Source of the DNA: Leptolyngbya sp. FACHB-321
GTDB taxonomy: Bacteria; Cyanobacteriota; Cyanobacteriia; Leptolyngbyales; Leptolyngbyaceae
Reading direction: 5' to 3'
Length of the DNA stretch: 64,000 bases
Assembly: GCF_014695975.1 (NCBI RefSeq)
Contig: NZ_JACJPI010000088.1
Span: forward strand, 1 to 64,000
Shown: in pieces, positions 16,565 to 25,966 of the stretch
Numbering within the stretch: the stretch's first letter is position 1
Layout of the letters: every line of letters begins with the position of its first letter
The notes under the pieces: model-generated
Databases searched by the model: none
What the model saw: only the letters and a program-made list of their open reading frames with translations
What the model was told of the DNA's origin: nothing
Made by a program: the position numbers and the translations under genes

Positions 16565-18478
16565 ATGTGCGGAATTGTTGGCTATATTGGCACTCAGGCA
16601 GCAAGCAGCATTCTGCTCGAAGGGCTGCGTAAGCTGGAATATCGCGGTTACGATTCTGCTGGGATTGCCACTGTGCTGGAGGGCGAGATTCATTGCGTCC
16701 GCGCCAAGGGCAAATTGCACAACCTGGAATCAAAGCTTGCTGGTGAGGATAATCCCGCACGAGTGGGCATTGCACATACCCGCTGGGCAACCCACGGCAA
16801 GCCTGAAGAATATAATGCCCATCCTCACACCGATACTGCAAAGCGCATCGCGGTGATTCAAAACGGCATTATCGAGAACTATCGTGAACTCCGAGAAGAA
16901 CTGAAAGAGCGAGGCTGTCAGTTTCGTTCGGATACGGATACAGAAGTGATTCCGCATTTAATTGCTGAAGTGTTACAGCAAGCGGAAAGTATGGAAGCCA
17001 GCCCGTTGGTTTCGATCGAACCGTCGCCCTTTTTAGAAGCGGTGCGGCAAGTAGTCAATCGGTTAGAAGGCGCGTTTGCGATCGCCGTTATTTCGGCTGA
17101 TTATCCTGACGAATTGATCGTGGCGCGGCAGCAGGCTCCCGTCGTTATTGGCTTTGGGCAGGGCGAGTTTTATTGTGCCTCGGATACGCCTGCGATCGTC
17201 CCCTACACCCGCGCAGTGCTGACTCTAGATAACGGTGAGTTGGCACGGATGACTCCGTTAGGAGTAGAAGTTTACAGCTTCGAGGGACAGCGCCTCAAAA
17301 AAACACCTCGGACGCTGAATTGGAACCCTGTAATGGTGGAAAAGCAGGGCTTCAAACACTTTATGCTCAAGGAAATTTATGAGCAGCCAGGAGTCGTGCG
17401 ATCGTGTCTGGAAAACTATATTGATAGTCACTGGACAGCCGCCGATCACCGTCATTCGCCAATTCGCCTGAATTTATCGGCTGATTTATATGCCGATTTG
17501 CAACAGATTCAAATTGTGGCGTGTGGCACTAGTTGGCACGCAGCGCTAGTGGGGAAGTACCTGCTGGAGCAGTTGGCAGAACTGCCGACATCGGTGCAAT
17601 ATGCGTCTGAGTTTCGCTATGCACCCTCGCCGCTGACCCCAAACACCCTCACTATTGGCGTGACGCAATCTGGCGAAACAGCAGACACGCTGGCAGCACT
17701 GGCAATGGAGAAGCAGCGTCGATCGGGTCATGCATCAGAGTTTCAAGCACGGTTGTTAGGCATTACTAACCGTCCAGAAAGTTCGTTAGGGGATTTGGTG
17801 CCTCACATTATTGATACTCACGCAGGTATTGAGATTGGCGTAGCGGCAACGAAAACGTTTGTCGCACAACTGATGGCGTTTTATTGTCTGGCGATCGACC
17901 TGGCACAGCAGCGTCAAGTCATTGCACCCGCGCAGCTAGAACAACTGCTGGCAGGCTTGCAGCAGCTACCCGCACAAATTGAAGCTGTGCTGGAAAGCCA
18001 GGAGCGCTACATTGAGCAACTGGCGCACGACTTTGCCGAAACGCAGGACTTTATCTTTTTAGGACGGGGCATTAACTTTCCGATCGCCCTTGAAGGTGCG
18101 CTCAAGCTGAAGGAGATCAGCTACATCCATGCCGAAGGTTATCCGGCTGGCGAAATGAAGCACGGACCAATCGCGCTGCTGGATGCAAAGGTGCCTGTGG
18201 TGGCGATCGCGATGCCGGGAACTGTCTTTGAAAAAGTGCTCTCTAATGCCCAGGAAGCAAAAGCCCGCGATGCACGTCTGATTGGTGTCACGCCAATGGA
18301 TGAACACGAAGCTGCCGAAACCTTTGATACGGTGATTCCAGTGCCTCATGTGGATGAACTGCTGTCGCCGATCGTCACGGTGATTCCCCTGCAACTGCTG
18401 GCGTATCACATTGCTGCACGTAGAGGCTTGGACGTCGACCAGCCTCGTAATCTCGCAAAGTCGGTCACTGTAGAATAA
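16565..18478 (+). CDS. glmS: Glutamine--fructose-6-phosphate aminotransferase (isomerizing)
   Basis: A 637-residue enzyme making glucosamine-6-phosphate from fructose-6-phosphate and glutamine, the first step toward UDP-GlcNAc for peptidoglycan. I start at 16565 because the family needs Cys as the first mature residue (MCGIVGYIG), and an AGGTGGAG ribosome site precedes it; the frame itself extends five codons further. The glutaminase domain shows RGYDSAGIA and HTRWATHGKP; the two SIS domains show CGTSWHAALVGKYLLE, QSGETADT and the HAEGYPAGEMKHGPIAL block, ending RNLAKSVTVE. Full length. Confidence 0.97.
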   Translation: MCGIVGYIGTQAASSILLEGLRKLEYRGYDSAGIATVLEGEIHCVRAKGKLHNLESKLAGEDNPARVGIAHTRWATHGKPEEYNAHPHTDTAKRIAVIQNGIIENYRELREELKERGCQFRSDTDTEVIPHLIAEVLQQAESMEASPLVSIEPSPFLEAVRQVVNRLEGAFAIAVISADYPDELIVARQQAPVVIGFGQGEFYCASDTPAIVPYTRAVLTLDNGELARMTPLGVEVYSFEGQRLKKTPRTLNWNPVMVEKQGFKHFMLKEIYEQPGVVRSCLENYIDSHWTAADHRHSPIRLNLSADLYADLQQIQIVACGTSWHAALVGKYLLEQLAELPTSVQYASEFRYAPSPLTPNTLTIGVTQSGETADTLAALAMEKQRRSGHASEFQARLLGITNRPESSLGDLVPHIIDTHAGIEIGVAATKTFVAQLMAFYCLAIDLAQQRQVIAPAQLEQLLAGLQQLPAQIEAVLESQERYIEQLAHDFAETQDFIFLGRGINFPIALEGALKLKEISYIHAEGYPAGEMKHGPIALLDAKVPVVAIAMPGTVFEKVLSNAQEAKARDARLIGVTPMDEHEAAETFDTVIPVPHVDELLSPIVTVIPLQLLAYHIAARRGLDVDQPRNLAKSVTVE

Positions 18479-18481
18479 ATC

Positions 18482-18781
18482 ATGAAATCCCTGGACGAGA
18501 TCAAACAGCAACTGGAACGTTATCAATTGAACCTCCAGCGAACGTATCATGTGTCTCGTTTGGGGTTATTTGGTTCCTATGTGCGAGGTGAGCAGACTGA
18601 AGCGAGCGATATTGATGTGCTGGTTGAATTTGAACCCGGATTTCGTTTTGGCTTAGTCACGTTTTGCGAACTTGAAAATTATCTCAGCGATATTTTGGAA
18701 CTGAAGGTGGATCTGGTGATGAAGGATGGGCTGAAACCTCGTATTGGGGAGCGAATTCTCCAGGAGGTCATTTATCTGTGA
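18482..18781 (+). CDS. mntA: MntA-type nucleotidyltransferase antitoxin
   Basis: A 99-residue minimal nucleotidyltransferase with the motif GS-x10-DxD (GSYVRGEQTEASDID at about residues 30-44). In characterised pairs MntA neutralises HepT by adding AMP to a tyrosine of the toxin. It starts 3 bases after the glmS stop and its 3' end overlaps hepT by 4 bases (GTGA), showing translational coupling. It may be read through from glmS. Confidence 0.88.
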   Translation: MKSLDEIKQQLERYQLNLQRTYHVSRLGLFGSYVRGEQTEASDIDVLVEFEPGFRFGLVTFCELENYLSDILELKVDLVMKDGLKPRIGERILQEVIYL

Positions 18782-19131
18782 CTCAGCGCAACACTCAAGA
18801 CTACCTCCAGGACATCTTAAACACCATTGAAATTGCAGAACAATTCGTTGCAGGCATAACCTTTACTGAGTTTCAAACCGATCAGAAGACTATTTTTGCA
18901 GTGACACGTGCGATCGAAGTGATTGGCGAAGCTGCAAAATACATTCCTTTAGCGTTACGCAATCAGTATGCAGAGATTTCCTGGAAAAGCATTACAGGAA
19001 TGCGAGATAAGCTGATCCATGCTTACTTTGGCGTGAATCTCGAAGTTCTATGGGATACAGTCTATCAAGATTTACAAGCACTGAAACCTGTGATTGAGCA
19101 AATGTTGAAGGATGAATTACATCAATCATAA
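18778..19131 (+). CDS. hepT: HepT-like (DUF86) toxin
   Basis: A 117-residue HEPN-domain protein with the RX4HXY motif intact (RDKLIHAYFG at about residues 80-89). HepT toxins are RNases acting on tRNA or mRNA; the tyrosine of the motif is the site AMPylated by the partner. GTG start inside the last codons of mntA. Both motifs needed for activity are present, so the module looks functional. Confidence 0.88.
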   Translation: MTQRNTQDYLQDILNTIEIAEQFVAGITFTEFQTDQKTIFAVTRAIEVIGEAAKYIPLALRNQYAEISWKSITGMRDKLIHAYFGVNLEVLWDTVYQDLQALKPVIEQMLKDELHQS

Positions 19132-19149
19132 TTGGCTGTGAATGCTGCC

Positions 19150-19186
19150 TCGCTAGTGACGATCACTTCTCTTCTCTCACTAGCGA
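19150..19186. terminator. Hairpin after hepT
   Basis: A perfect 10-bp inverted repeat, TCGCTAGTGA (19150-19159) and TCACTAGCGA (19177-19186), with a pyrimidine-rich loop. It lies 19 bases after hepT and faces a convergent gene. It lacks a T-run, so it is a possible transcript end or RNA-stability element rather than a proven terminator. Confidence 0.4.
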
Positions 19187-19312
19187 AGAGTATGAAACTG
19201 CTAGGGCAGTCATGCAGCAGCAGTTAAATTTGTAATGGTCGGTAAAGATGGCGATCGCGCCTGCACTTTGAAGCGCTCAGCAAGCTGCGATCGCCCTTGC
19301 TTGAAGCAAACA

Positions 19313-19714
19313 CTAGACCGCTTGCACACCAGCACTGCTAGCCGACAGCTCTTCTGCTCCGGCTTTCAAACGGCTAGCGGTACTTCTGCGAATCCGCTCA
19401 CTCTTACGGATACCACCTGCCATTTCATATTCAGGGCTGTTTTTGCCATATTTGAAGGCAACGCCAATCAACATCTGGTCGGCTAAATCACCCAGGTTTT
19501 TCTCCAGAGTTGCAATTTCTGTTTTAGAGGAATCAATGATGGCGAGAGCCGTGTTATAAGCGTCAATCTTGGTGCGGAGTTGTTCGATCTGAGTGGTGAG
19601 GTTAGCCATGCTGCGGGTATCACCAAAGTCTAGCGTTGGATCAACGGCTTTCAAGCCAGCAGAGCGGAGTTCCGCTTTTTCGAGCATCTGCGAAGTACGT
19701 TTTTTGCGAGACAT
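19313..19714 (-). CDS. Conserved cyanobacterial protein of unknown function
   Basis: A 133-residue protein beginning MSRKKRTSQMLEKAELR, with a central coiled-coil-like region (LTTQIEQLRTKIDAYNTAL) and the block MLIGVAFKYGKNSPEYEMAG. I recognise it as a conserved cyanobacterial hypothetical of uniform length, but know no function. The upstream 25 codons of the open frame are left out because conservation-like sequence starts at the MSRKKR Met. A basic N-terminus may bind nucleic acid; that is speculation. Confidence 0.72.
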   Translation of the reverse strand: MSRKKRTSQMLEKAELRSAGLKAVDPTLDFGDTRSMANLTTQIEQLRTKIDAYNTALAIIDSSKTEIATLEKNLGDLADQMLIGVAFKYGKNSPEYEMAGGIRKSERIRRSTASRLKAGAEELSASSAGVQAV

Positions 19715-19951
19715 AGAAGCAAACCCTGATGAGAGTGGATGAAACCAGCATGGCTGATGACCAAGAGCTTTCGGTTCAGCAAAGCTCACAGAAAAGGCGT
19801 ATTTTCTCCATGAAGTTGTTTAAGCCAGTCAATGATTGTGCTGACGTAGTGTACGGATGAGCCTGTCCGGGTTGTTGCAATTTAGTGAAAGCCTTTGGGG
19901 AATGCCTTGGTGATGCGTTCAGGTATGGCGATCGCACGCGCAAACTTTACG

Positions 19952-20167
19952 GTAACTTCAGCGTTAGTAACGACAGCTTTAACGTTAGTGACGATAGCTT
20001 CATCATTCCTAACCATCGCTTGTGTAGAGGTAACGATAACTTGTGCAGAAGTAACGATAGCTTGTGCAGTGGTAACAATTACTTGTGTGGAGGTAACGAC
20101 AGCTTATGCGATGGTAACGATTGCTTGATCGATCGTGACGATTACTTCTGCCTTGGTAACGGCAACG
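19952..20167. repeat. 21-bp tandem repeat array
   Basis: About ten units of a 21-base repeat, best unit GTAACGATAGCTTGTGCAGTG. Nine units lie exactly in register from 19967 to 20155 with 60-90% identity, and partial units flank them. Because 21 is seven codons and the units lack stops, several frames stay open and code for heptapeptide repeats such as VTIACAV or NDSLCSG. No frame shows a convincing start or a known family, so I treat this as non-coding repeat DNA. Confidence 0.8.
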
Positions 20168-20177
20168 CAGTTCAGTC

Positions 20178-20243
20178 GTAGGGGTGGGTTTGGACAATAC
20201 ATAATCAGCTTCGCGTTAATTCTTAGGCAAAACTCGCCCCTAC
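20178..20243. repeat. REP-like palindromic element A
   Basis: Ends GTAGGGGTGGGTTT and AAACTCGCCCCTAC form a near-perfect inverted repeat around a 38-base centre. First of five related elements around the REP-associated transposase gene. Confidence 0.6.
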
Positions 20244-20342
20244 AGGCATCTGTAATTTGTTTGGTATTCCTACGATGGAGACGCACAGCCATGCCACCTA
20301 CGGAAACTCTATCAACAGGTGCGTTGTCAGGAGCAGCTTTGC

Positions 20343-20950
20343 ATGAAATACGACCCGGAGAAACATCATCGTCGAGACGCAAAGCGTCGCCAAAGGCGAA
20401 CGATTCGGTTGCAGGGGTATGATTACGCATCAGCCGGACTGTATTTCATCACTATCTGTACACATCAGCGGCAATGTTTGTTGGGTGAAATTGTGGAGGG
20501 TGAAATGCAATTGAACGACTTTGGGCAGGTTGCGCGATCGCATTGGATGAGTTTGCCAAAATACCATTCACATTTGCAGTTGGATGCCTTCGTGGTGATG
20601 CCCAATCATGTTCACGGCATTTTGGCTTTAAACGAGCCCCCGTAGGGGCAGATTTAGCAGATAACCAACCGACGAGAACCGAAAAATCTGAAACAAAACC
20701 TGCCCCTACCAACGCGGCGTTAACGACTAACCGTCATGGCATTCCCGAAATTATTCGTGGGTTCAAAACATTTTCTGCCCGTTGCATCAACCAACGTCGG
20801 CAAGTAACTGGGGTTGCTGTTTGGCAGCGCAATTATTATGAACATATTGTTCGCGACGAAACGTCTTTACAACGTCTGCGGCAATACATTCACAGTAACC
20901 CTCTATCGTGGCAGGACGATCAATTGCATCCAGATTGCCCACCCAAATAG
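20343..20950 (+). pseudogene. REP-associated tyrosine transposase, frameshifted by a REP-like element
   Basis: The first frame (20343-20645) starts MKYDPEKHHRRD and includes the HUH motif region VMPNHVHGIL. It then stops in CCCCCGTAG at the edge of a REP-like element. The second frame, shifted, continues through the element (GADLADNQPTRTEKSE) to HGIPEIIRGFKTFSAR, the catalytic-tyrosine block WQRNYYEHIVRDE, and YIHSNPLSWQ. Both catalytic blocks are present but in different frames, so the copy is probably inactive unless frameshifting occurs at the C-run. These Y1-type enzymes mobilise REP palindromes as single strands; five such elements lie around it. It is convergent with dxs. Confidence 0.85.
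20642..20708. repeat. REP-like palindromic element B, inside the transposase gene
   Basis: Ends GTAGGGGCAGATTT and AAACCTGCCCCTAC pair over 13 of 14 positions. The element coincides exactly with the place where the transposase reading frame shifts. Confidence 0.7.
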
Positions 20951-20967
20951 TAGAGGCAGATAGGGTG

Positions 20968-21025
20968 GTAGGGGCAGGTTTAGTGAACCATTCACGGTTA
21001 GCCCAACAAGCAACGAAACCTGCCC
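20968..21025. repeat. REP-like palindromic element C
   Basis: Starts GTAGGGGCAGGTTT and ends AAACCTGCCC. Its centre (ATTCACGGTTAGCCC region) is nearly identical to element D. Confidence 0.65.
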
Positions 21026-21052
21026 ATTCTCCCGAAGTTGCGTAGCGTGATA

Positions 21053-21109
21053 GAGCAGGTTTAGCGAATCATTCACGGTTAGCCCGACAAGCAACGACAA
21101 AACCTGCCC
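21053..21109. repeat. REP-like palindromic element D
   Basis: GAGCAGGTTT to AAACCTGCCC, with the same centre as element C except for a few substitutions. C and D are evidently a recent duplication. Confidence 0.65.
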
Positions 21110-21122
21110 GGTTCGGTTCCAT

Positions 21123-21186
21123 GAGGGCAGGTTTGGTTAAGATTGAACGGCTTGATGCATTAAGCATGGGCAAACCCTGCCCCTAC
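21123..21186. repeat. REP-like palindromic element E
   Basis: GAGGGCAGGTTT to AAACCCTGCCCCTAC, with an unrelated centre. It lies about 160 bases beyond the dxs stop codon. Elements C to E fill most of the 400-base spacer between the transposase remnant and dxs; I see no gene in it. Confidence 0.6.
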
Positions 21187-21347
21187 AGATGACCAATCCC
21201 TTAACCTGTGTGCCATACCAGCCAAACCGCACAGTTTCCTAGCCAGTCCAAAGGGCATGAACCGTTTAAACGCCGCCAATGCAAAGCGATCGCGACCTTA
21301 GTTTAGGCAGCGATTCAAGGAAGTTTTAGGCAGCAGTCGATCGTTGT

Positions 21348-23252
21348 TTACACACCAACCGTCAATGGTTGTTTGCTAAACAGCTTCAAAATGCGGTCTG
21401 CCATTTGGGGTGGCGTTAAGCCCAAGTCTGCTTTAGATTCCTCTGGCGTAGCGTGATCAACCAGCTTGTCAGGAATGCCAATGCGGGTGAGTGGTACAGA
21501 AATATCGGCATCCAACAGGGCTTCGGCGATCGCAGACCCAAAACCTCCAGGCAAACAGCCTTCTTCAAGCGTCACAACACGACCAATGCTTTGTGCCAGG
21601 GGCAGAATCAGTTCGGTGTCCAACGGTTTGGCAAAGCGGGCGTTAATCACCGTCGCTTCAATGCCATGTTCGCTGAGAATTTCGGCAACTTGCATCGAAG
21701 GGTAAACCATCGAGCCATAGCCAACCAGCAGTACATCATCACCATTACGGATAATTTCGCCTTTGCCGATCGGCAGTGGCTCCCAGCCTTCTTCCATCAG
21801 AGGAGCGCCATAGCCATTACCGCGTGGATAGCGAAGGGCGATCGGTCCCGTATGGTCAATGCCTGTCACAATCATGCGCTGAAGTTCGGCTTCATCTTTG
21901 GGAGCCATCAGCACCATATTGGGAATGCAGCGGAGATAGGCAATGTCGTACATGCCTTGATGGGTGGGACCATCTGCACCCACAATGCCAGCGCGATCGA
22001 TGCAGAAAAAGACAGGCAAGTCTTGAATGCAGACATCATGAACAATCTGGTCAAACCCACGCTGCAAGAAGGTGGAGTAGATCGTCACCACAGGACGCAT
22101 CCCTTCACACGCGAGTCCGGCTGCCAACGTCACGGCGTGCTGTTCGGCAATGCCGACGTCGATGTATTGCTCAGGCAGTTGCTTCTGCAAGATGTCGAGT
22201 CCCGTACCCGTTGCCATCGCAGCCGTAATGCCAATGATTTTTGGGTTGTTCTCAGCAAGTTTAGTGAGCGTGTCACCAAACACCTTTGAGTAACCGGGTG
22301 GCTTGGGCTTGCTAGAGGGAGCCGCTTTCCCAGTGGCGAGGTTGAACGGCGATTGGGCGTGATAGCCAACCTGGTCTTTCTCGGCAATCTCGTAGCCTTT
22401 GCCTTTAGTAGTGACAACATGGACGAGAACGGGACCCGTATGCTTATGCGCTTGCTGAAAGGTGGTAATCAGCTCTTGCAAATTGTGACCGTCGATCGGT
22501 CCCATATAGGTAAAGCCCAGTTCTTCAAACACAGCACCGACTTTGGGCACTGCTAACCGCTTCATGCTTTCTTTGACACGCTCCAGTTCTGGTGCCAGAG
22601 ATTCGCCGACAAATGGTAATTGCTTGAATTGCTCTTCCAGATTTTCCGAAATAAACTGCACAGGTGCGCTGAGCCGCATTTTGTTGAGGTAGCGGGGAAT
22701 CGCACCGACATTGGGCGAAATGGACATCTCGTTGTCGTTAAGCACAACCAACAGATTCGTTTTGGGCAAATGTCCTGCGTGGTTGATTGCCTCTAGCGCC
22801 ATGCCGCCTGTCAAAGCGCCATCGCCAATGACCGCAACGACTTTATGGGTTTCGCCTTTGCGATCGCGCGCCAACGCCATACCCAGCGCTGAAGAGATGC
22901 TGGTAGACGCATGACCTGCGCCAAAGTGATCAAACTTGCTTTCAGAGCGCTTGAGATAGCCCGCAACGCCATCTTTCTGCCGCAGCGTGTGAAAGCGGGC
23001 ATAGCGCCCAGTCAGGAGTTTGTGAGGGTATGCCTGGTGCCCCACGTCCCAGGTCACTTTGTCGCGATCGAGATCCAGGGTTTGATAGAGTGCCAATGTT
23101 AACTCGACCACACCTAAACCAGGACCCAAATGCCCACCACTGGCAGCAATGGTTTGCAGATGCTTCTCACGAAGCTGGCGAGCAATTTGCTGAAGCTGAT
23201 AAATCGACAAACCGTGCAACTGGTTGGGGTGAGTTAATTCACTCAGGTGCAT
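21348..23252 (-). CDS. dxs: 1-deoxy-D-xylulose-5-phosphate synthase
   Basis: A 634-residue thiamine-diphosphate enzyme joining pyruvate and glyceraldehyde-3-phosphate, the entry step of the MEP isoprenoid pathway (carotenoids, phytol, plastoquinone tail). The N-terminal [15 protein letters not shown] block, the ThDP site [18 protein letters not shown], the transketolase-like [18 protein letters not shown] block and the C-terminal domain are all present. Full length compared with the family (about 620-640). It is a single gene, convergent with the repeat region. Confidence 0.97.
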   Translation of the reverse strand: MHLSELTHPNQLHGLSIYQLQQIARQLREKHLQTIAASGGHLGPGLGVVELTLALYQTLDLDRDKVTWDVGHQAYPHKLLTGRYARFHTLRQKDGVAGYLKRSESKFDHFGAGHASTSISSALGMALARDRKGETHKVVAVIGDGALTGGMALEAINHAGHLPKTNLLVVLNDNEMSISPNVGAIPRYLNKMRLSAPVQFISENLEEQFKQLPFVGESLAPELERVKESMKRLAVPKVGAVFEELGFTYMGPIDGHNLQELITTFQQAHKHTGPVLVHVVTTKGKGYEIAEKDQVGYHAQSPFNLATGKAAPSSKPKPPGYSKVFGDTLTKLAENNPKIIGITAAMATGTGLDILQKQLPEQYIDVGIAEQHAVTLAAGLACEGMRPVVTIYSTFLQRGFDQIVHDVCIQDLPVFFCIDRAGIVGADGPTHQGMYDIAYLRCIPNMVLMAPKDEAELQRMIVTGIDHTGPIALRYPRGNGYGAPLMEEGWEPLPIGKGEIIRNGDDVLLVGYGSMVYPSMQVAEILSEHGIEATVINARFAKPLDTELILPLAQSIGRVVTLEEGCLPGGFGSAIAEALLDADISVPLTRIGIPDKLVDHATPEESKADLGLTPPQMADRILKLFSKQPLTVGV

Positions 23253-23430
23253 ACCGGGGTATCCTTTCGACTGCTAACGGGTTCGTATACCTTTATCACT
23301 GTAGTAGATTCGGGTTAGTGAAGTTGATAACAGAATTGTAATCTTCGGTTAGTTGGCTCTTAGACAGGGGTTTGAACCAGGGCTAGAAAGCTTGTTATGA
23401 TGCAAACGATCACCTTTCACCCCTGAATCT

Positions 23431-24096
23431 GTGAACGCTCAAATCCATCAGCCCACGCCTCAGTCTGGTGTTTCATTCGTTAGCACCCTTGCCAGCCTTA
23501 GCGTTGCAGCAGGTCTGCTCGCGATCGTGCTGCCAGCACCGGCGACCGCCGCCAACGACTACGATCGCTGCACATCAGACCTCCTCGGTGCCAAGATTAC
23601 GACCGAAGAAGCTGCGTCTGCTTGTTCTAGAGCTTTTGCCCCACGCGATTTATCGAGCTGTGTCAGCCAACTGAGCGGAAACACTTTTGCTGCCGCTGAC
23701 GCCCTCAATGCCTGCCGCCAAGTCCGGCGACCGAGAGAAATGGCGACTTGCGTGGTTGATATTCGGCGTGAAGTCACCGATAGCACTGCGGCTGAGGTAC
23801 TCGATAGCTGCCGACGTAGTTTGCTGCCCAAGCGCTATTCTGATTGCGTGGTCGGAGTGAACAGAGCTGCCAAAGTTCCGCCAACACAAGCCCTAGACTC
23901 TTGTGTGGATGCTAGCTATTTCCCACGCGAGGTTGACCCAACGTTCTTACCGTTTACGCCGTCAGGTGGTGTGAGCGTTACCCCACTCCAGACTGAAACG
24001 CCGCTACAGACTAGCCCAGCGCCGGAAGTGACTAGCCCAGCACCTACGGCTCCTGCAACAACGACCCCAGCCCAGCCGATCCCCCAACTGTACTAA
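23431..24096 (+). CDS. Secreted protein with four cysteine-pair repeats
   Basis: A 221-residue protein beginning with GTG. A signal peptide (about residues 18-40, ending PATATA-like PAPATAAND) precedes four imperfect repeats of about 35 residues. Each repeat has a C-x15-18-C spacing and an (R/K)-R-x-x-(S/T)C boundary, as in RDLSSCVSQL and REMATCVVDI. A Pro/Thr-rich tail ends QPIPQLY. Eight cysteines suggest four disulfides in the periplasm or outside. I recognise it as a cyanobacterial hypothetical type; no function is known. A strong hairpin terminator follows. Confidence 0.72.
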   Translation: MNAQIHQPTPQSGVSFVSTLASLSVAAGLLAIVLPAPATAANDYDRCTSDLLGAKITTEEAASACSRAFAPRDLSSCVSQLSGNTFAAADALNACRQVRRPREMATCVVDIRREVTDSTAAEVLDSCRRSLLPKRYSDCVVGVNRAAKVPPTQALDSCVDASYFPREVDPTFLPFTPSGGVSVTPLQTETPLQTSPAPEVTSPAPTAPATTTPAQPIPQLY

Positions 24097-24120
24097 GTCA
24101 GCTTTAAGCGCCTAATAAGT

Positions 24121-24151
24121 AATGGGTTTGAGACTGCCTCAGACCCATTTT
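24121..24151 (+). terminator. Rho-independent terminator
   Basis: AATGGGTTTGAG (24121-24132) pairs with CTCAGACCCATT (24138-24149), with one G-T pair and a 5-nt loop, and is followed by T-rich sequence. It lies 24 bases after the cysteine-repeat gene. Confidence 0.75.
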
Positions 24152-24331
24152 CGTTTGGCAGAAACGTTCTCATCTCCCAGCCTCTCGCCGCTACAGAAAG
24201 GAAACTAGAAAACAAGTCTGGGATATAAAGTTACAGCGATCTTCAATTAAAGAAGCCATGCTCTTTCACCCCTTCAGTCAGTGAGAAGAAATTCTGGCTT
24301 ACCCATTGGGTCTTTGCTGTAACCGTAACTT

Positions 24332-25813
24332 TTACTCATTCATAGTTTTGTAGGTTGACACTGCCGATGGTGAAATGCGATTGAGGTAGCGGAAAATCCA
24401 GTATTTGAAAATCGTGTCTAAGACTACTGGAAACGTTGCAATAAACAAAAAGATAAAACTTTGATTTGCAGGTAAGCCCCAATGTTTCGATAAACCTTCT
24501 AGCAAAACCTCCCATCCATGCGGCGAGTGAAAACCGACAAACATATCGGTAAACAGAATGATAATGAAGGCTTTGGCGCTATCACTTAAACCGTAAACAG
24601 TGTCGTCAATAAATGACTTGAGTATGGCTACTTCACGACGATTCATGATCAGCACGATCGCAAAAGCAATCAGTGAACATAAATCAGCAAAAATGTTTTT
24701 AATCGCCTCAGAACCGCTATGGCTGTATTCCAATTTAATCTCTTCGGCGCGCTCTTTTAGCTTGGCTTCAATGCGTTCTTCCTGCTCTGCTCTTGTTAAT
24801 GGTTTGTTGGTTTCACCTGTTGTGTAATGCTCTTCAGCTCCATCAAGTGCTGGGTCGCCTAGCACATCATTGTGAAGGCTTGGAGCCTTGCCCAACAAGA
24901 AGTCGAATTCCATCCGTTCTCTAAACATGTGCAGCTCTTTCAAGGCTGTTTCTTGAAGCTCAAAATTCAAGAAGGGATCAGCGCTCTCGGATGATCGAAA
25001 GGAATCAACAATAGGACCAACAAGAACCGTTTTTGAAATTTGCTGCACGAGCAACGGCACAGTGATAAGAATCAGCAAAAAGCGAATGGAGGTACGTGTC
25101 TTTACCTTGTTAGACCGAAAGCTTTGCACTACTTTCTGTTCAGAATTTGGGTCTAAGTCACGCTTGATACGACCGAGCGTGCTGGCGATCGTTCGGGGTA
25201 ATACACCCGACTTATCAAAAATACCCGTATCGTCATCATCATCAAAGACTGGCTCTCCTTTTTCTCCTTTATAAAGTTGGTCAATAGTTTGACCATTACT
25301 CAAGCGTTGACTACCAGTATTGCTTTTGGCTCCGATCGCTAGCTGCGGTTTCCCATTTTGTGCCACTGGAACGCTGCCCGTTTGATTGACAGGTACCAGC
25401 GCCACAGATTCTGTTTCCGGCTGATATTTTTCGAGAACGGTATCAATAAACTTCAGCTTTTCTAAAATGACCGCCGCTCGCTCACTGTTGGCTAAAGAAG
25501 CGGCACCCTGGCGTGCATTTCCGGACGTATCGGCTGTGTTAAAAATAAACCGACTGGCTTTAAATTCTGAGAGCCGGAGGGTTGCAATCTTGAGGCATTT
25601 TCTTAGCTCTTCTTGAAAAACTGCCTTTGAATTAGCACCATATTTAGCGGTTTCTGCAGAAATTGGCTTGCCGTCAAAATGCTCATCTTCGATCGCTTGG
25701 ATCATCAAAGCGGCAGCATAGGCTTGATCCAGGGCTCGCTCTGGAGTTTGTTCATACCACTGTCTAGCAGCGCCGAGTGACTGCTTCAGCCTTGTCCAAA
25801 GTGTTGTTTGCAT
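24332..25813 (-). CDS. pcxA: Proton extrusion protein PcxA (CemA family)
   Basis: A 493-residue protein. The N-terminal 230 residues are soluble and charged. The C-terminal half is the CemA/CotA domain, with membrane spans near residues 250-275, 385-405, 420-440 and 455-475 and the family ending LNRISPSAVSTYKTMNE. In Synechocystis PcxA is needed for light-induced net proton extrusion at the plasma membrane; the plastid homologue CemA sits in the inner envelope. Length fits filamentous cyanobacterial PcxA. Monocistronic, divergent from the next gene. Confidence 0.9.
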   Translation of the reverse strand: MQTTLWTRLKQSLGAARQWYEQTPERALDQAYAAALMIQAIEDEHFDGKPISAETAKYGANSKAVFQEELRKCLKIATLRLSEFKASRFIFNTADTSGNARQGAASLANSERAAVILEKLKFIDTVLEKYQPETESVALVPVNQTGSVPVAQNGKPQLAIGAKSNTGSQRLSNGQTIDQLYKGEKGEPVFDDDDDTGIFDKSGVLPRTIASTLGRIKRDLDPNSEQKVVQSFRSNKVKTRTSIRFLLILITVPLLVQQISKTVLVGPIVDSFRSSESADPFLNFELQETALKELHMFRERMEFDFLLGKAPSLHNDVLGDPALDGAEEHYTTGETNKPLTRAEQEERIEAKLKERAEEIKLEYSHSGSEAIKNIFADLCSLIAFAIVLIMNRREVAILKSFIDDTVYGLSDSAKAFIIILFTDMFVGFHSPHGWEVLLEGLSKHWGLPANQSFIFLFIATFPVVLDTIFKYWIFRYLNRISPSAVSTYKTMNE

Positions 25814-25966
25814 AATACGAAGGGGTGCAGAGTGGCGCTGAATCCTTAGCGCTGATAGGTAAGCTTTGCTAGCCTGAGAAGAAAGCTAAAGGACTCTATT
25901 GCAGAAACGGAAACGCTAAAGCTAAGAGCGCTCAGTCATGGTAGCAAAATCAGTCGAGGGCAATCA

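Noticed and set aside
19885-20197. Three overlapping frames with heptapeptide repeats, on both strands
   Set aside because: All arise because the 21-bp array lacks stops; no frame is favoured.
20903-21100. Minus-strand 65-codon frame with repeated VGLTVNxSLN
   Set aside because: It is read from REP-like elements C and D; the repetition reflects the DNA repeat, not a protein.
21453-22289. 278-codon plus-strand frame opposite dxs
   Set aside because: Antisense to a strongly conserved gene; the sequence is the shadow of dxs codon bias.
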